5,687 nt of DNA from an uncultured Collinsella sp. (GCA_958453935.1 CAUDZT010000089.1:1-5687), one strand, 5' to 3'; counted from the first letter of the stretch, positions 1 to 5,563 are shown. Made by a program: numbers and translations. The notes: generated by a model not told the origin, from the letters alone.

Positions 1-43
1 GGGCTTTTCTCGACAGCCGTCGGGGGAAGCCCATCCCCTTTTT
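1..43 (+). terminator. Possible intrinsic terminator of an upstream gene outside the window
   Basis: Two mutually exclusive hairpins can be drawn. The long one pairs 1-14 with 19-32 (14 pairs including three G-U pairs, loop AGCC) and might extend beyond the window edge. The short one pairs GGGGA (23-27) with TCCCC (34-38) and is followed directly by TTTTT at 39-43, which is the usual shape of a rho-independent terminator. The G-U pairs work only in RNA made from the plus strand, so I assign it to a plus-strand gene ending to the left. The short stem has only five pairs and the gene it would serve is not visible, so the call is tentative. Confidence 0.4.
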
Positions 44-63
44 ATGCGCTACCTACGAAGACT

Positions 64-108
64 GTCCCCAACGACTAGTTACTGGGGACGTTCCTAAATG
101 ACTAGGTA
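64..108. repeat. REP-like interrupted palindrome with a diverged direct repeat
   Basis: GTCCCCA at 64-70 and TGGGGAC at 83-89 are perfect inverted arms. The centre is itself a palindrome, ACTAGT at 74-79, and only the 3-nt spacers on either side of it break the symmetry. GACTAGTTA (73-81) returns as GACTAGGTA (100-108), 27 nt further on. There is no T-tract, so it is not an obvious terminator. It lies downstream of the acetyltransferase stop and probably between convergent transcripts. It could be a dispersed intergenic repeat or a protein-binding site; the sequence alone does not decide. Confidence 0.45.
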
Positions 109-120
109 TGGTTGCTGGGC

Positions 121-762
121 CTAGACGGTTAGGTCCAGCTCGTAGAGGAAGCTTTCGCGCGGCATGGCGTGGCGGCGTTCCTCGCGGTTGGCGCGGTGCG
201 TGGCCGTGCGCTTAAAGCCGTGCAGCTCGTAGAACTTCCACGAGCAGTTGGAGTCGGTGTACAGGTGCGCCCTCGTCGCTCCAAGCGAGGACAGGTGCGA
301 GACTGCGGCATCGAGCAGAACCGTGCCAACGCCCAGGCCATGGACATCGCGATCCACGGCAAGCAGCGTGACCTCGTTGTCGTGCGGCAACGGGCTGCTC
401 TCGAGCAGACGGTTGTTGGTTCGGATGGTTGCGCGTACAAACGAGAGATACTCGGCGCAGGCATCGGGCTCCAGCTCACGCATCTGCGATAGCAGCGCGC
501 GTTCGGTATCCATCCAGTGTTCCTTAACGGTGGCGCCGGAGCTCTGTCCCGCACGCGCGAGCGAAATGCCACGCGCCTGACCGTCAATCACCGCAACCTG
601 CGAAAACGTCGACGACGAAAGGCAGTAGGCAAGGTCGCACGCGGCCTCGAGGCGGTTGTACTCATCGTTATCCGAATTGTTATGCCAAAGCTGCTGCAGA
701 ATCAGCGCGATGGCGTCGAAGTCTTCGGTATCAAACGGTCGGTAGAGAACCCGCGAGACCAT
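121..762 (-). CDS. GNAT-family N-acetyltransferase
   Basis: A 213-residue protein of the Gcn5-related acetyltransferase superfamily, expected to move an acetyl group from acetyl-CoA to an amine. The acetyl-CoA motif A is clear: a hydrophobic strand (VTLLAVDRD, about 131-139) runs into R138-DVHG-LGVG at 138-146, followed by helix residues TVLLDAAVSHL. The later strand LYTDSNC and helix WKFYELHGFKRT (about 167-186) form the usual motif B. It ends with a strand-like FLYELDL. The stretch before residue 130 is longer than in minimal GNATs and contains a probable helical insert at about 79-120, so the substrate pocket is unusual or simply family-specific. The ATG at 762 is preceded by AAAGAGG with a short 4-nt gap. 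It is transcribed divergently from purH with 277 nt between them. The substrate cannot be inferred; small-molecule, antibiotic or protein N-terminal acetylation are all open. It is cytosolic, with no signal or membrane segment. Confidence 0.9.
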   Translation of the reverse strand: MVSRVLYRPFDTEDFDAIALILQQLWHNNSDNDEYNRLEAACDLAYCLSSSTFSQVAVIDGQARGISLARAGQSSGATVKEHWMDTERALLSQMRELEPDACAEYLSFVRATIRTNNRLLESSPLPHDNEVTLLAVDRDVHGLGVGTVLLDAAVSHLSSLGATRAHLYTDSNCSWKFYELHGFKRTATHRANREERRHAMPRESFLYELDLTV

Positions 763-822
763 GGTGCCTCTTTCTTTTGCGGATGCATATCGAGCACAGT
801 TCTACCACGCCATTGGCATCTA

Positions 823-828
823 ATTATG
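823..828 (-). promoter_or_regulatory. Possible -10 box for the acetyltransferase gene
   Basis: On the minus strand this reads CATAAT, five of six matches to TATAAT, about 60 nt upstream of the acetyltransferase ATG. No convincing -35 hexamer sits 16-18 nt further upstream, so this is a weak call based on the -10 alone and on its place in a relatively AT-rich island. Confidence 0.25.
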
Positions 829-852
829 GTGCCCCTGTGTTCCATGAACTCA

Positions 853-872
853 CCGTGCCCGGTGCCGTGCCC
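853..872. repeat. Short direct repeat CCGTGCCC, two copies
   Basis: CCGTGCCC occurs at 853-860 and again at 865-872, separated by GGTG, a 12-nt period. It lies in the divergent region between the acetyltransferase and purH. It may be chance in GC-rich sequence or a two-site binding element; nothing else supports a role. Confidence 0.25.
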
Positions 873-923
873 ATCCCCTCCGCTCGCAAACTTTTTCTGC
901 ACAGCCGTGCGTTGCGGGGTGCA

Positions 924-960
924 TCGATGCGCTCGATGCGCTACATTAAATCAGTATTTT
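924..960 (+). promoter_or_regulatory. Candidate purH promoter region with a 9-bp tandem repeat
   Basis: TCGATGCGC is repeated perfectly and back to back at 924-932 and 933-941, overlapping the palindrome GCATCGATGC (921-930). It is followed at once by the most AT-rich patch of the region, with two possible -10 boxes, TACATT (942-947) and TATTTT (955-960). No TTGACA-like -35 is visible; the tandem repeat occupies the -35 position. That arrangement would suit an activator or repressor site, but this is inference. The distance to the purH start is about 80 nt. I see no structure resembling a purine riboswitch. Confidence 0.35.
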
Positions 961-1039
961 CAATGCCGCTGCGCGAGCGCTGCAGATCGACGTATCACCG
1001 ACTCACAGAGCACGGCGGCGTACCAGACAGGAGGACTGC

Positions 1040-2647
1040 ATGGGATCTGATGTGAAGATCGCACGCGCGTTGATCTCGGTTACCGATAAGACGGGCGTCG
1101 TCGATTTCGCACGGACGCTGGTCGATGACTTTGGCGTCGAGATCATCTCTACGGGCGGCACGGCTCGTGCCATCGAGGACGCGGGCGTTCCCGTAACCCC
1201 CATCGAGGAGTTCACGGGCTATCCCGAGATGATGGACGGCCGCGTTAAGACCCTGCACCCCAAGGTTCACGGCGCGCTGCTGGCCCGCCGCGATTCCGAG
1301 CAGCACATGCAGGAGGCCGCTCAGCACGGCATTAAGCTGATCGACCTGGTCGTCGTCAACCTGTACGAGTTTGAGAAGACCGTCGCCAACCCCGAGGTCA
1401 CCTTCGCGGATGCCATCGAGCACATCGATATCGGCGGCCCCTCCATGCTGCGTTCTGCCGCCAAGAACGCCGCGAGCGTTACCGTTATCTCCGACCCGGC
1501 CGACTACGACGCCGTCCTGGCCGAGATGCACGAGACCGGTGGCTGCACCACGCTTGCCACCCGTCGTCGCCTGCAGGTGAAGGTCTACCAGACCACCGCC
1601 GCCTACGACACGGCTATCTCCCGTTGGCTTGCCGCCCAGGCAAGCGACGTGGCGGACACCTCTGCCAAGCTCGAGATCTCGCTGGAGAAGGTCAACGACC
1701 TGCGCTATGGCGAGAACCCGCAGCAGAAGGCCACGGTCTATCGCTTTGCCGAGGGATGCGAGAACACCGCGAGCTCGCAGTTCCCGCTCGTTGGCTCCGA
1801 GCAGATCCAGGGCAAGCCGCTCAGCTACAACAACTATCTGGATGCCGACGCCGCCTGGAACCTGGTCCGCGAGTTCGATGAGCCGGCCTGCGTGGTCCTC
1901 AAGCACCAGAATCCCTGCGGTTCCGCCGTTGCCGAGGACATCACGGCCGCCTACGACCGCGCCTTCGCCTGCGATCCCAAGAGCGCCTTTGGCGGCATCA
2001 TCGCCTGCAACCGCGAGGTTCCCTATGAGCTGGTTGAGCACTTTGCCGATCAGAACAAGCAGTTCGTCGAGGTCATCATCGCCCCGAGCTACACTGCCGA
2101 GGCGCTCGAGCGCATGGCCAAGCGCCCCAACCTGCGCGTGCTGGCTACCGGCGGCGTGGACCACGGCGCCCAGGTGGAGCTGCGCTCCGTCGACGGCGGC
2201 ATGCTGGTGCAGGAGGTCGACCACGTGACCGAGGATCCCGCGACCTTTACGTTCCCCACCGACCGCAAGCCCACCGACGCCGAGATGGCCGAGCTCGAGT
2301 TTGCCTGGAAGGTCTGCAAGGGCGTCAAGTCCAACGCCATCCTGGTTTCCAAGGGTAAGGCCGGCATTGGCATGGGCCCCGGTCAGCCCAACCGCGTTGA
2401 CTCTGCGCTGCTTGCCTGCGAGCGCGCCGAGGACTTCTGCGAGCGCGAGGGCGTGGAGAAGGGCGGCTTTGCCTGTGCAAGCGACGCGTTCTTCCCGTTC
2501 CGCGACAACGTCGACGTGCTTGCCGCGCACGGCGTGACCTGCATCATCCAGCCCGGCGGCTCCAAGCGTGACGACGAGAGCATCCAGGCCTGCAACGAGC
2601 ACAATATTGCGATGGTGTTTACGGGCGCCCGCCACTTCCGCCATTAA
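1040..2647 (+). CDS. purH: Bifunctional PurH: AICAR formyltransferase / IMP cyclohydrolase
   Basis: PurH carries out the last two steps of de novo purine synthesis: 10-formyl-THF formylates AICAR to FAICAR, then ring closure gives IMP. At 535 residues it is complete and of normal length (the family is about 510-530). The N-terminal MGS-fold cyclohydrolase half (about 1-150) shows ISTGGTARAIEDAG (36-49), GRVKTLHPKVHGALLARR (67-84), VVVNLYEFEKTVA (104-116) and DIGGPSMLRSAAKN (130-143). The transformylase half shows VNDLRYGENPQQKA (217-230), GKPLSYNNYLDADAAW (257-272) and the catalytic KHQNPCG with K287 and H288. It ends in the family's usual GARHFRH. The ATG has a near-ideal AGGAGG at 1029-1034, 5 nt away. 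No other purine gene lies in the window; it stands alone between a divergent acetyltransferase and a terminator about 200 nt downstream. No frameshift or missing key residue was seen. It is cytosolic. Confidence 0.98.
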   Translation: MGSDVKIARALISVTDKTGVVDFARTLVDDFGVEIISTGGTARAIEDAGVPVTPIEEFTGYPEMMDGRVKTLHPKVHGALLARRDSEQHMQEAAQHGIKLIDLVVVNLYEFEKTVANPEVTFADAIEHIDIGGPSMLRSAAKNAASVTVISDPADYDAVLAEMHETGGCTTLATRRRLQVKVYQTTAAYDTAISRWLAAQASDVADTSAKLEISLEKVNDLRYGENPQQKATVYRFAEGCENTASSQFPLVGSEQIQGKPLSYNNYLDADAAWNLVREFDEPACVVLKHQNPCGSAVAEDITAAYDRAFACDPKSAFGGIIACNREVPYELVEHFADQNKQFVEVIIAPSYTAEALERMAKRPNLRVLATGGVDHGAQVELRSVDGGMLVQEVDHVTEDPATFTFPTDRKPTDAEMAELEFAWKVCKGVKSNAILVSKGKAGIGMGPGQPNRVDSALLACERAEDFCEREGVEKGGFACASDAFFPFRDNVDVLAAHGVTCIIQPGGSKRDDESIQACNEHNIAMVFTGARHFRH

Positions 2648-2668
2648 GTAGGGAGGTGGCGCTGCGGC

Positions 2669-2761
2669 TTGCCCAGCCACCGCACCTTGCCGTTCATTCG
2701 TCGCTCGCGTACCCAAGTACGCGTCGCTCCTCTTTCACGGCAATCTGCGGCACCTGGGCAA
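2669..2761. repeat. Large imperfect palindrome after purH (nested inverted repeat)
   Basis: Two 25-nt arms, 2669-2693 and 2737-2761, are inverted copies. They match in blocks TTGCCCAG, CCGCA and TTGCCGT, with two short mismatched gaps of 3 and 2 nt. The 43-nt middle holds a second perfect hairpin, GCGTAC (2707-2712) with GTACGC (2717-2722) around CCAA, and this inner hairpin is flanked by two direct copies of CGTCGCTC (2699-2706 and 2722-2729). It begins 22 nt after the purH stop. No T-tract follows, so it is not a classical terminator. It could protect the purH mRNA 3' end or be a dispersed palindromic element (REP/MITE-like). No terminal duplication proving insertion was seen. Confidence 0.6.
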
Positions 2762-2795
2762 CCCTCGCCGACCTGTTAGGTTGACTGGGGAGGAT

Positions 2796-2813
2796 GGGAT
2801 GTTATCTCATCCC
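2796..2813. promoter_or_regulatory. Small inverted repeat, possible operator or hairpin
   Basis: GGGATG (2796-2801) and CATCCC (2808-2813) are perfect 6-bp arms around TTATCT. A TTGACT hexamer at 2781-2786 followed, 16 nt later, by TATCTC (2803-2808) could be a poor promoter overlapping the repeat. No T-tract follows. The site lies between purH and the next gene, upstream of a terminator, so any transcript from here would have to pass that terminator. Confidence 0.25.
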
Positions 2814-2846
2814 TTGGATTGGCCTCGTTTCTAAAATAATCTCTGC

Positions 2847-2882
2847 AAAAGACGGTCGCTCCGTTTGGAGGGCCGTCTTTTT
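2847..2882 (+). terminator. Intrinsic terminator after purH
   Basis: GACGGTC (2851-2857) pairs with GGCCGTC (2871-2877), with one G-U pair. CTCC (2859-2862) pairs with GGAG (2867-2870), leaving only G2858 bulged and a GTTT loop. TTTTT follows at 2878-2882, and AAAA at 2847-2850 faces the T-tract, so it might also work in the opposite direction. It ends 16 nt before the ATG of the next gene. It therefore separates purH from that gene unless it is read through or regulated. Confidence 0.85.
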
Positions 2883-2884
2883 GG

Positions 2885-2890
2885 TATAAG
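2885..2890 (+). promoter_or_regulatory. Possible -10 box between the terminator and the next start codon
   Basis: TATAAG matches five of six positions of TATAAT. A start about 7 nt downstream would fall near 2897, practically on the ATG at 2899. The place for a -35 falls inside the terminator loop and 3' stem, where only weak hexamers such as TTTGGA (2864-2869, 15-nt spacer) exist. If used, it would give a leaderless message from 2899, or a short leader for the internal ATG at 2923, which has AAAGG 7 nt upstream. Confidence 0.4.
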
Positions 2891-2898
2891 AGGACGGA

Positions 2899-3630
2899 AT
2901 GACTAACACGAAAGGTATGACCATGCCCCAGATTGATGATGCCGAGCTGTTTGGCAATGCCGAGGATCAGCGTGCGTACGAGGACTTTTGCGCCAATCAG
3001 GAGGCGGTCGAGAAGTTCACGCTCGACAAGCCCGCGCTTGTCTGCCGTTGGCGCATGTCCAACAAAAAGGTGCCCATGCTCAACCGTCACATCCGTGCGC
3101 TGTCCGAGCGCTTGGTGCAGGGCGAACCGCTTACCCATAACATGCTCAGCTGGGCCAAACAGCACGTTGAGTGGTCGCTTGCCGAGGGCGATTACACCGC
3201 GCACGACGGCGTGCTTATGCTGGTGATCGACATCAACGGCAACGCCGCCATGACGGTGGGGGAGTACGAGCCGCTGGCCGACACGTCGGCCAAGGCGCTG
3301 CGTGCCCGTTCTGCCGAGGCCCGCTCCGAGGCCGACGAGACCGGCGTGGCGCCCGAGCTGCTCGCTGCCGTCAACGACGGTGAGCTTGCCTTTGTGGCGC
3401 CGGCAGACGAGTGCCTGTGCGGCACGGCGACGCTCATTGAGCAGCTGGCCCAGACCAAGGGCATCCCGGTCACGCGCGTGGACATTCCCGCACAGCTCAA
3501 GGGCGCGCTGTTCCTGGTGAGCGACGAGCACGGCGTGGTGCCTGCCGCCGACGCTGACGCCGCCGAGTCCGATGCCGCGACGGTCGCCTTCTTTGCCGAT
3601 GGCTACGAAAAGCTCCGCGCCCGCCGCTAA
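2899..3630 (+). CDS. Unknown protein, possible diverged class IV aminotransferase-like fold
   Basis: A 243-residue soluble protein that I do not recognise with confidence. It has no signal peptide and no membrane segment. Some stretches resemble PLP fold type IV enzymes (BCAT/aminodeoxychorismate lyase). VPMLNRHIRAL (58-68) resembles their N-domain 'fLxxHlxRL'. DGEL then LCGTATLIEQLAQTKGIPV (160-191) resembles 'DGxLxTPP...LPGITRxxxxELAxxxGIxV', with the same 15-residue step from D160 to G175 as I recall for IlvE. GVVPA (212-216) resembles the late 'GVxPV'. K132 could be the PLP lysine, but the TPP and GITR residues and the E-x4-N motif are not intact. It is also shorter than most members (270-300), so it may be inactive or unrelated. 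Composition and codon use match the neighbours. Start choice: the ATG at 2899 has a fair AGAGGA 4 nt upstream; the ATGs at 2917 and 2923 are alternatives, with AAAGG well placed for 2923. No terminator follows, so it may be read through into the regulator gene. Confidence 0.8.
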   Translation: MTNTKGMTMPQIDDAELFGNAEDQRAYEDFCANQEAVEKFTLDKPALVCRWRMSNKKVPMLNRHIRALSERLVQGEPLTHNMLSWAKQHVEWSLAEGDYTAHDGVLMLVIDINGNAAMTVGEYEPLADTSAKALRARSAEARSEADETGVAPELLAAVNDGELAFVAPADECLCGTATLIEQLAQTKGIPVTRVDIPAQLKGALFLVSDEHGVVPAADADAAESDAATVAFFADGYEKLRARR

Positions 3631-3645
3631 ATGATTTTTCTGGGA

Positions 3646-3673
3646 CGGGGATTTTATAATCATGTAATCCCCG
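3646..3673 (+). promoter_or_regulatory. Consensus -10 box inside a perfect inverted repeat
   Basis: CGGGGATT (3646-3653) and AATCCCCG (3666-3673) are perfect 8-bp inverted arms. Between them lies TATAAT (3655-3660), an exact -10 consensus. No good -35 is present (TGATTT at 3632-3637 is at 17-nt spacing but poor), as expected of a promoter that needs an activator. No T-tract follows, so it does not look like a terminator of the gene ending at 3630. The likely role is a promoter/operator for the two-component genes, with a 5' leader of about 140 nt. A repressor or the regulator itself could bind the arms; this is inference. Confidence 0.5.
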
Positions 3674-3698
3674 CGCCCGCCGCAAGCGAGGATCGAGC

Positions 3699-3769
3699 CG
3701 AACGCTTTCGTTCGCGAACAGTTCTGTCACCTTGGCGCCGCGCGAGGCGCGTACCGGCGGCTTCGCGGT
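3699..3769 (+). promoter_or_regulatory. Structured 5' leader of the two-component operon
   Basis: Several hairpins lie in a row. CGAACG/CGTTCG (3699-3704 with 3709-3714) surrounds CTTT and overlaps the perfect palindrome GTTCGCGAAC (3710-3719), so the two compete. GCGCC/GGCGC (3735-3739 with 3746-3750) follows. Last comes ACC-GCG paired with CGC-GGT (3753-3769), with one bulged G. None is followed by a T-tract. The region could be an mRNA leader with a regulatory fold, part of a dispersed intergenic repeat, or simply GC-rich noise. It matches no riboswitch class I know. Confidence 0.3.
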
Positions 3770-3808
3770 AATAATGGCTGTAAGACAACCAGGAGGGAAG
3801 CGGAATCC

Positions 3809-4480
3809 ATGGCGCTGATCTATATCGTTGAGGACGACGAGCCCATTCGTCGCGAGCTTGCTGACATCCTTGCTCGTGCCGGTTTTGAGGTCGAAGCCTG
3901 CGAATCGTTCGAGCACGTCTCGCGCGATATTCTCGCCGCCGCGCCCGACCTGGTGCTGCTCGACCTCACGCTTCCCGTCAAAGACGGCCAGCATATCTGC
4001 CACGAAGTCCGCCGCGAATCTGAGGTCCCCATCATCGTCCTCACGTCGCGCACGACCGAGATCGACGAGGTCATGGCCATGACGCTCGGCGCGGACGACT
4101 TCGTTCCCAAGCCCTATAGCGCACGCGTGCTCGTGGCGCGCATCAATGCCTTGCTGCGTCGCACCGCGGCGGCGGGCGAGCGCAGCACGCTCGTCCACAA
4201 GGGGCTGGAGCTCGACCTCGCCCGCTCCATGGTCACCAACACGCAAACCGGCACTAGCACCGAGCTCACCAAAAACGAGCTGCGTATCCTCTCGCTGCTT
4301 CTGAGCCGCGCGGGCAAGATCGTTTCGCGCTCGGCCATCATGCAGGACCTGTGGGACTCCGACGCCTTCGTGGACGACAATACGCTCACCGTCAACATCA
4401 ACCGCCTGCGCACCACGCTCGAAAAAATCGGCATCAAGGGGTATTTGACGACGCATCGCGGCCAAGGCTATTCGGTCTAG
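3809..4480 (+). CDS. OmpR/PhoB-family response regulator
   Basis: A 223-residue two-domain transcription regulator. The receiver domain (1-about 118) has the acidic pair D9 and D10, the phospho-acceptor D52 in LVLLDLTLP, T79 in IIVLTSR and K101 in FVPKPY, so all the switch residues are present. The C-terminal winged-helix domain (about 128-223) shows LTKNELRILSLLL, then VSRSAIMQDLWDSDAFVDDNTLTVNINRLRTTLEKIG, and ends in the typical RGQGYSV wing. It is phosphorylated by the kinase encoded 9 nt downstream and then binds DNA, usually as a dimer on direct repeats. The BceR/GraR subgroup is the closest by memory. The reading frame is open upstream back to a stop at 3665, but no ATG, GTG or TTG occurs there, which fixes the start at 3809. 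AGGAGG at 3791-3796 sits a rather long 12 nt away. The target genes are unknown; autoregulation through the upstream palindrome is possible. Confidence 0.95.
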   Translation: MALIYIVEDDEPIRRELADILARAGFEVEACESFEHVSRDILAAAPDLVLLDLTLPVKDGQHICHEVRRESEVPIIVLTSRTTEIDEVMAMTLGADDFVPKPYSARVLVARINALLRRTAAAGERSTLVHKGLELDLARSMVTNTQTGTSTELTKNELRILSLLLSRAGKIVSRSAIMQDLWDSDAFVDDNTLTVNINRLRTTLEKIGIKGYLTTHRGQGYSV

Positions 4481-4489
4481 GGGCCGGCT

Positions 4490-5533
4490 ATGTCGTTTGG
4501 CAAGTTCTTTAAAGATGCACTGCTTCCCGTCGCCGTGTGGACGTGCGGCGTGCTGCTGAGCTGCTTTGTGCTGACGGTCGCCGGCGCACCCGTTTCTATC
4601 GTGGTCGTGGCGGTTGGCGTGTCCTTTATCTTCGGTATGCTCGGCATCGTGATCGAGTACGCTCGCCGTCGCCGTTTTCTGCGTCAGTTGGAGCGCGCGG
4701 CAGAGGAGCTCGAGAGTCCCGCATGGGTCCAGGAGATGGTGCAATGCCCGACCTATGCCGAGGGCGAGCTCGAGTACGAGGTCTTGCGCCGGGTGGGCAA
4801 GGCGGCATGCGACGAGGTTGCCGAAGGCCGGCGTCAGACCGATGACTATCGCGACTATATCGAGAGCTGGGTCCACGAGGCCAAGCTGCCCCTGGCGGCG
4901 GCCCATCTGATTTTGGAAAACCTGGATGGCAGCGAAGACGACCTGTCGCGTGTGGATGACCTGGGTCGCGAGCTGGCTCGCGTGGAGCGCTATATCGACC
5001 AGGCACTGTACTACGCGCGCTCGGAAGTCGTGGAGCGCGACTACCTGATTCGTCGCTGGAATCTCAAGACCTTGGTGACGGGCGCGATTAAAGCCAACGC
5101 GCGCGAGCTTATCGCGGCGCACGTGGCTCCGGTGTGCGAGAACCTCGACTTTGAGGTCTTTACCGACGAGAAGTGGCTCGAGTTTATTCTAGGCCAGCTT
5201 ATTCAGAACAGCATCAAATATGCGCGCGAGGACGGCGCAAAGATCGTGTTTTCGGGCGCGTTGCTGGACGAGGGCCTGGCGAGCGAACGCATCGAGCTTA
5301 CCGTCGCGGACAACGGCTGCGGCGTGAGCGCGGCCGACCTGCCGCGCGTGTTCGAGAAAGGTTTTACCGGCGACAACGGCCGCACCACCAAGCGCGCAAC
5401 GGGCATCGGCCTCTACCTGGTGGCGCGTCTGTGCTCCAAGATGGGCATCGACGTCACCGCAGCATCCGACTCCGGCGAAGGCTTCGTCGTAACATTCGCG
5501 TTTTCAACGAATAAGTTCCAATATTTCGAGTAA
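4490..5533 (+). CDS. Intramembrane-sensing sensor histidine kinase (BceS/GraS-like)
   Basis: A 347-residue membrane kinase, partner of the regulator just upstream (9-nt gap, AGGGG SD-like sequence at 4479-4483 overlapping its stop). Two transmembrane helices, about 10-31 and 34-55, are joined by a turn of only a few residues (AGAPVS), so there is no extracellular sensor domain. That is the hallmark of intramembrane-sensing kinases that usually respond to cell-envelope antibiotics through an ABC transporter. A basic ARRRRF stop-transfer follows, then a helical linker and the dimerisation domain with H129 in WVHEAKLP. The HATPase domain has the N-box QLIQNSIKYA (N240), G1 DNGCG (274-278), the F-box VFEKGF (287-292) and G2 TGIGLYL (304-310). 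All ATP-binding boxes are intact. One oddity: the residue four after the histidine is Leu (L133) instead of Thr or Asn. No BceAB-type transporter follows; a terminator does. The signal is unknown. Confidence 0.95.
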   Translation: MSFGKFFKDALLPVAVWTCGVLLSCFVLTVAGAPVSIVVVAVGVSFIFGMLGIVIEYARRRRFLRQLERAAEELESPAWVQEMVQCPTYAEGELEYEVLRRVGKAACDEVAEGRRQTDDYRDYIESWVHEAKLPLAAAHLILENLDGSEDDLSRVDDLGRELARVERYIDQALYYARSEVVERDYLIRRWNLKTLVTGAIKANARELIAAHVAPVCENLDFEVFTDEKWLEFILGQLIQNSIKYAREDGAKIVFSGALLDEGLASERIELTVADNGCGVSAADLPRVFEKGFTGDNGRTTKRATGIGLYLVARLCSKMGIDVTAASDSGEGFVVTFAFSTNKFQYFE

Positions 5534-5563
5534 CGCACGCGGCAGACGTCCGCCCAAACAAAA

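Noticed and set aside
169..492. Plus-strand open frames opposite the acetyltransferase gene
   Set aside because: They are antisense to a gene with clear GNAT motifs, have no RBS and show no recognisable motif.
763..1039. Purine riboswitch or T-box upstream of purH
   Set aside because: I found no conserved three-way junction loops, no terminator/antiterminator pair and no T-box sequence; only short repeats and weak promoter-like boxes.
777..1055. Plus-strand open frame between the acetyltransferase and purH overlapping the purH start
   Set aside because: Its start would lie inside the ribosome binding site region of the divergent gene, it runs through the candidate promoter, it overlaps the strong purH RBS, and it shows no protein-like pattern.
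995..2716. Very long open minus-strand frame opposite purH (573 codons)
   Set aside because: It is the antisense shadow of purH: the strong third-position GC bias removes stops on the other strand. The translation is rich in low-complexity Gly/Leu/Val/Ala stretches with no family motif, while the plus strand encodes a textbook PurH.
3631..3673. Terminator after the 243-aa gene
   Set aside because: The run of T at 3635-3639 comes before the inverted repeat, and no T-tract follows the stem on either strand. The arrangement fits a promoter/operator better.
3668..3808. N-terminal extension of the response regulator
   Set aside because: The frame is open back to the stop at 3665, but there is no ATG, GTG or TTG in it, and the receiver domain begins correctly at MALIYIVEDDE.
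3497..5122. Long minus-strand open frame (541 codons) across the regulator and kinase genes
   Set aside because: It spans two well-supported plus-strand genes and an intergenic region, has a skewed composition (His, Arg, Asp rich) and shows no recognisable domain. It is an artefact of codon bias.
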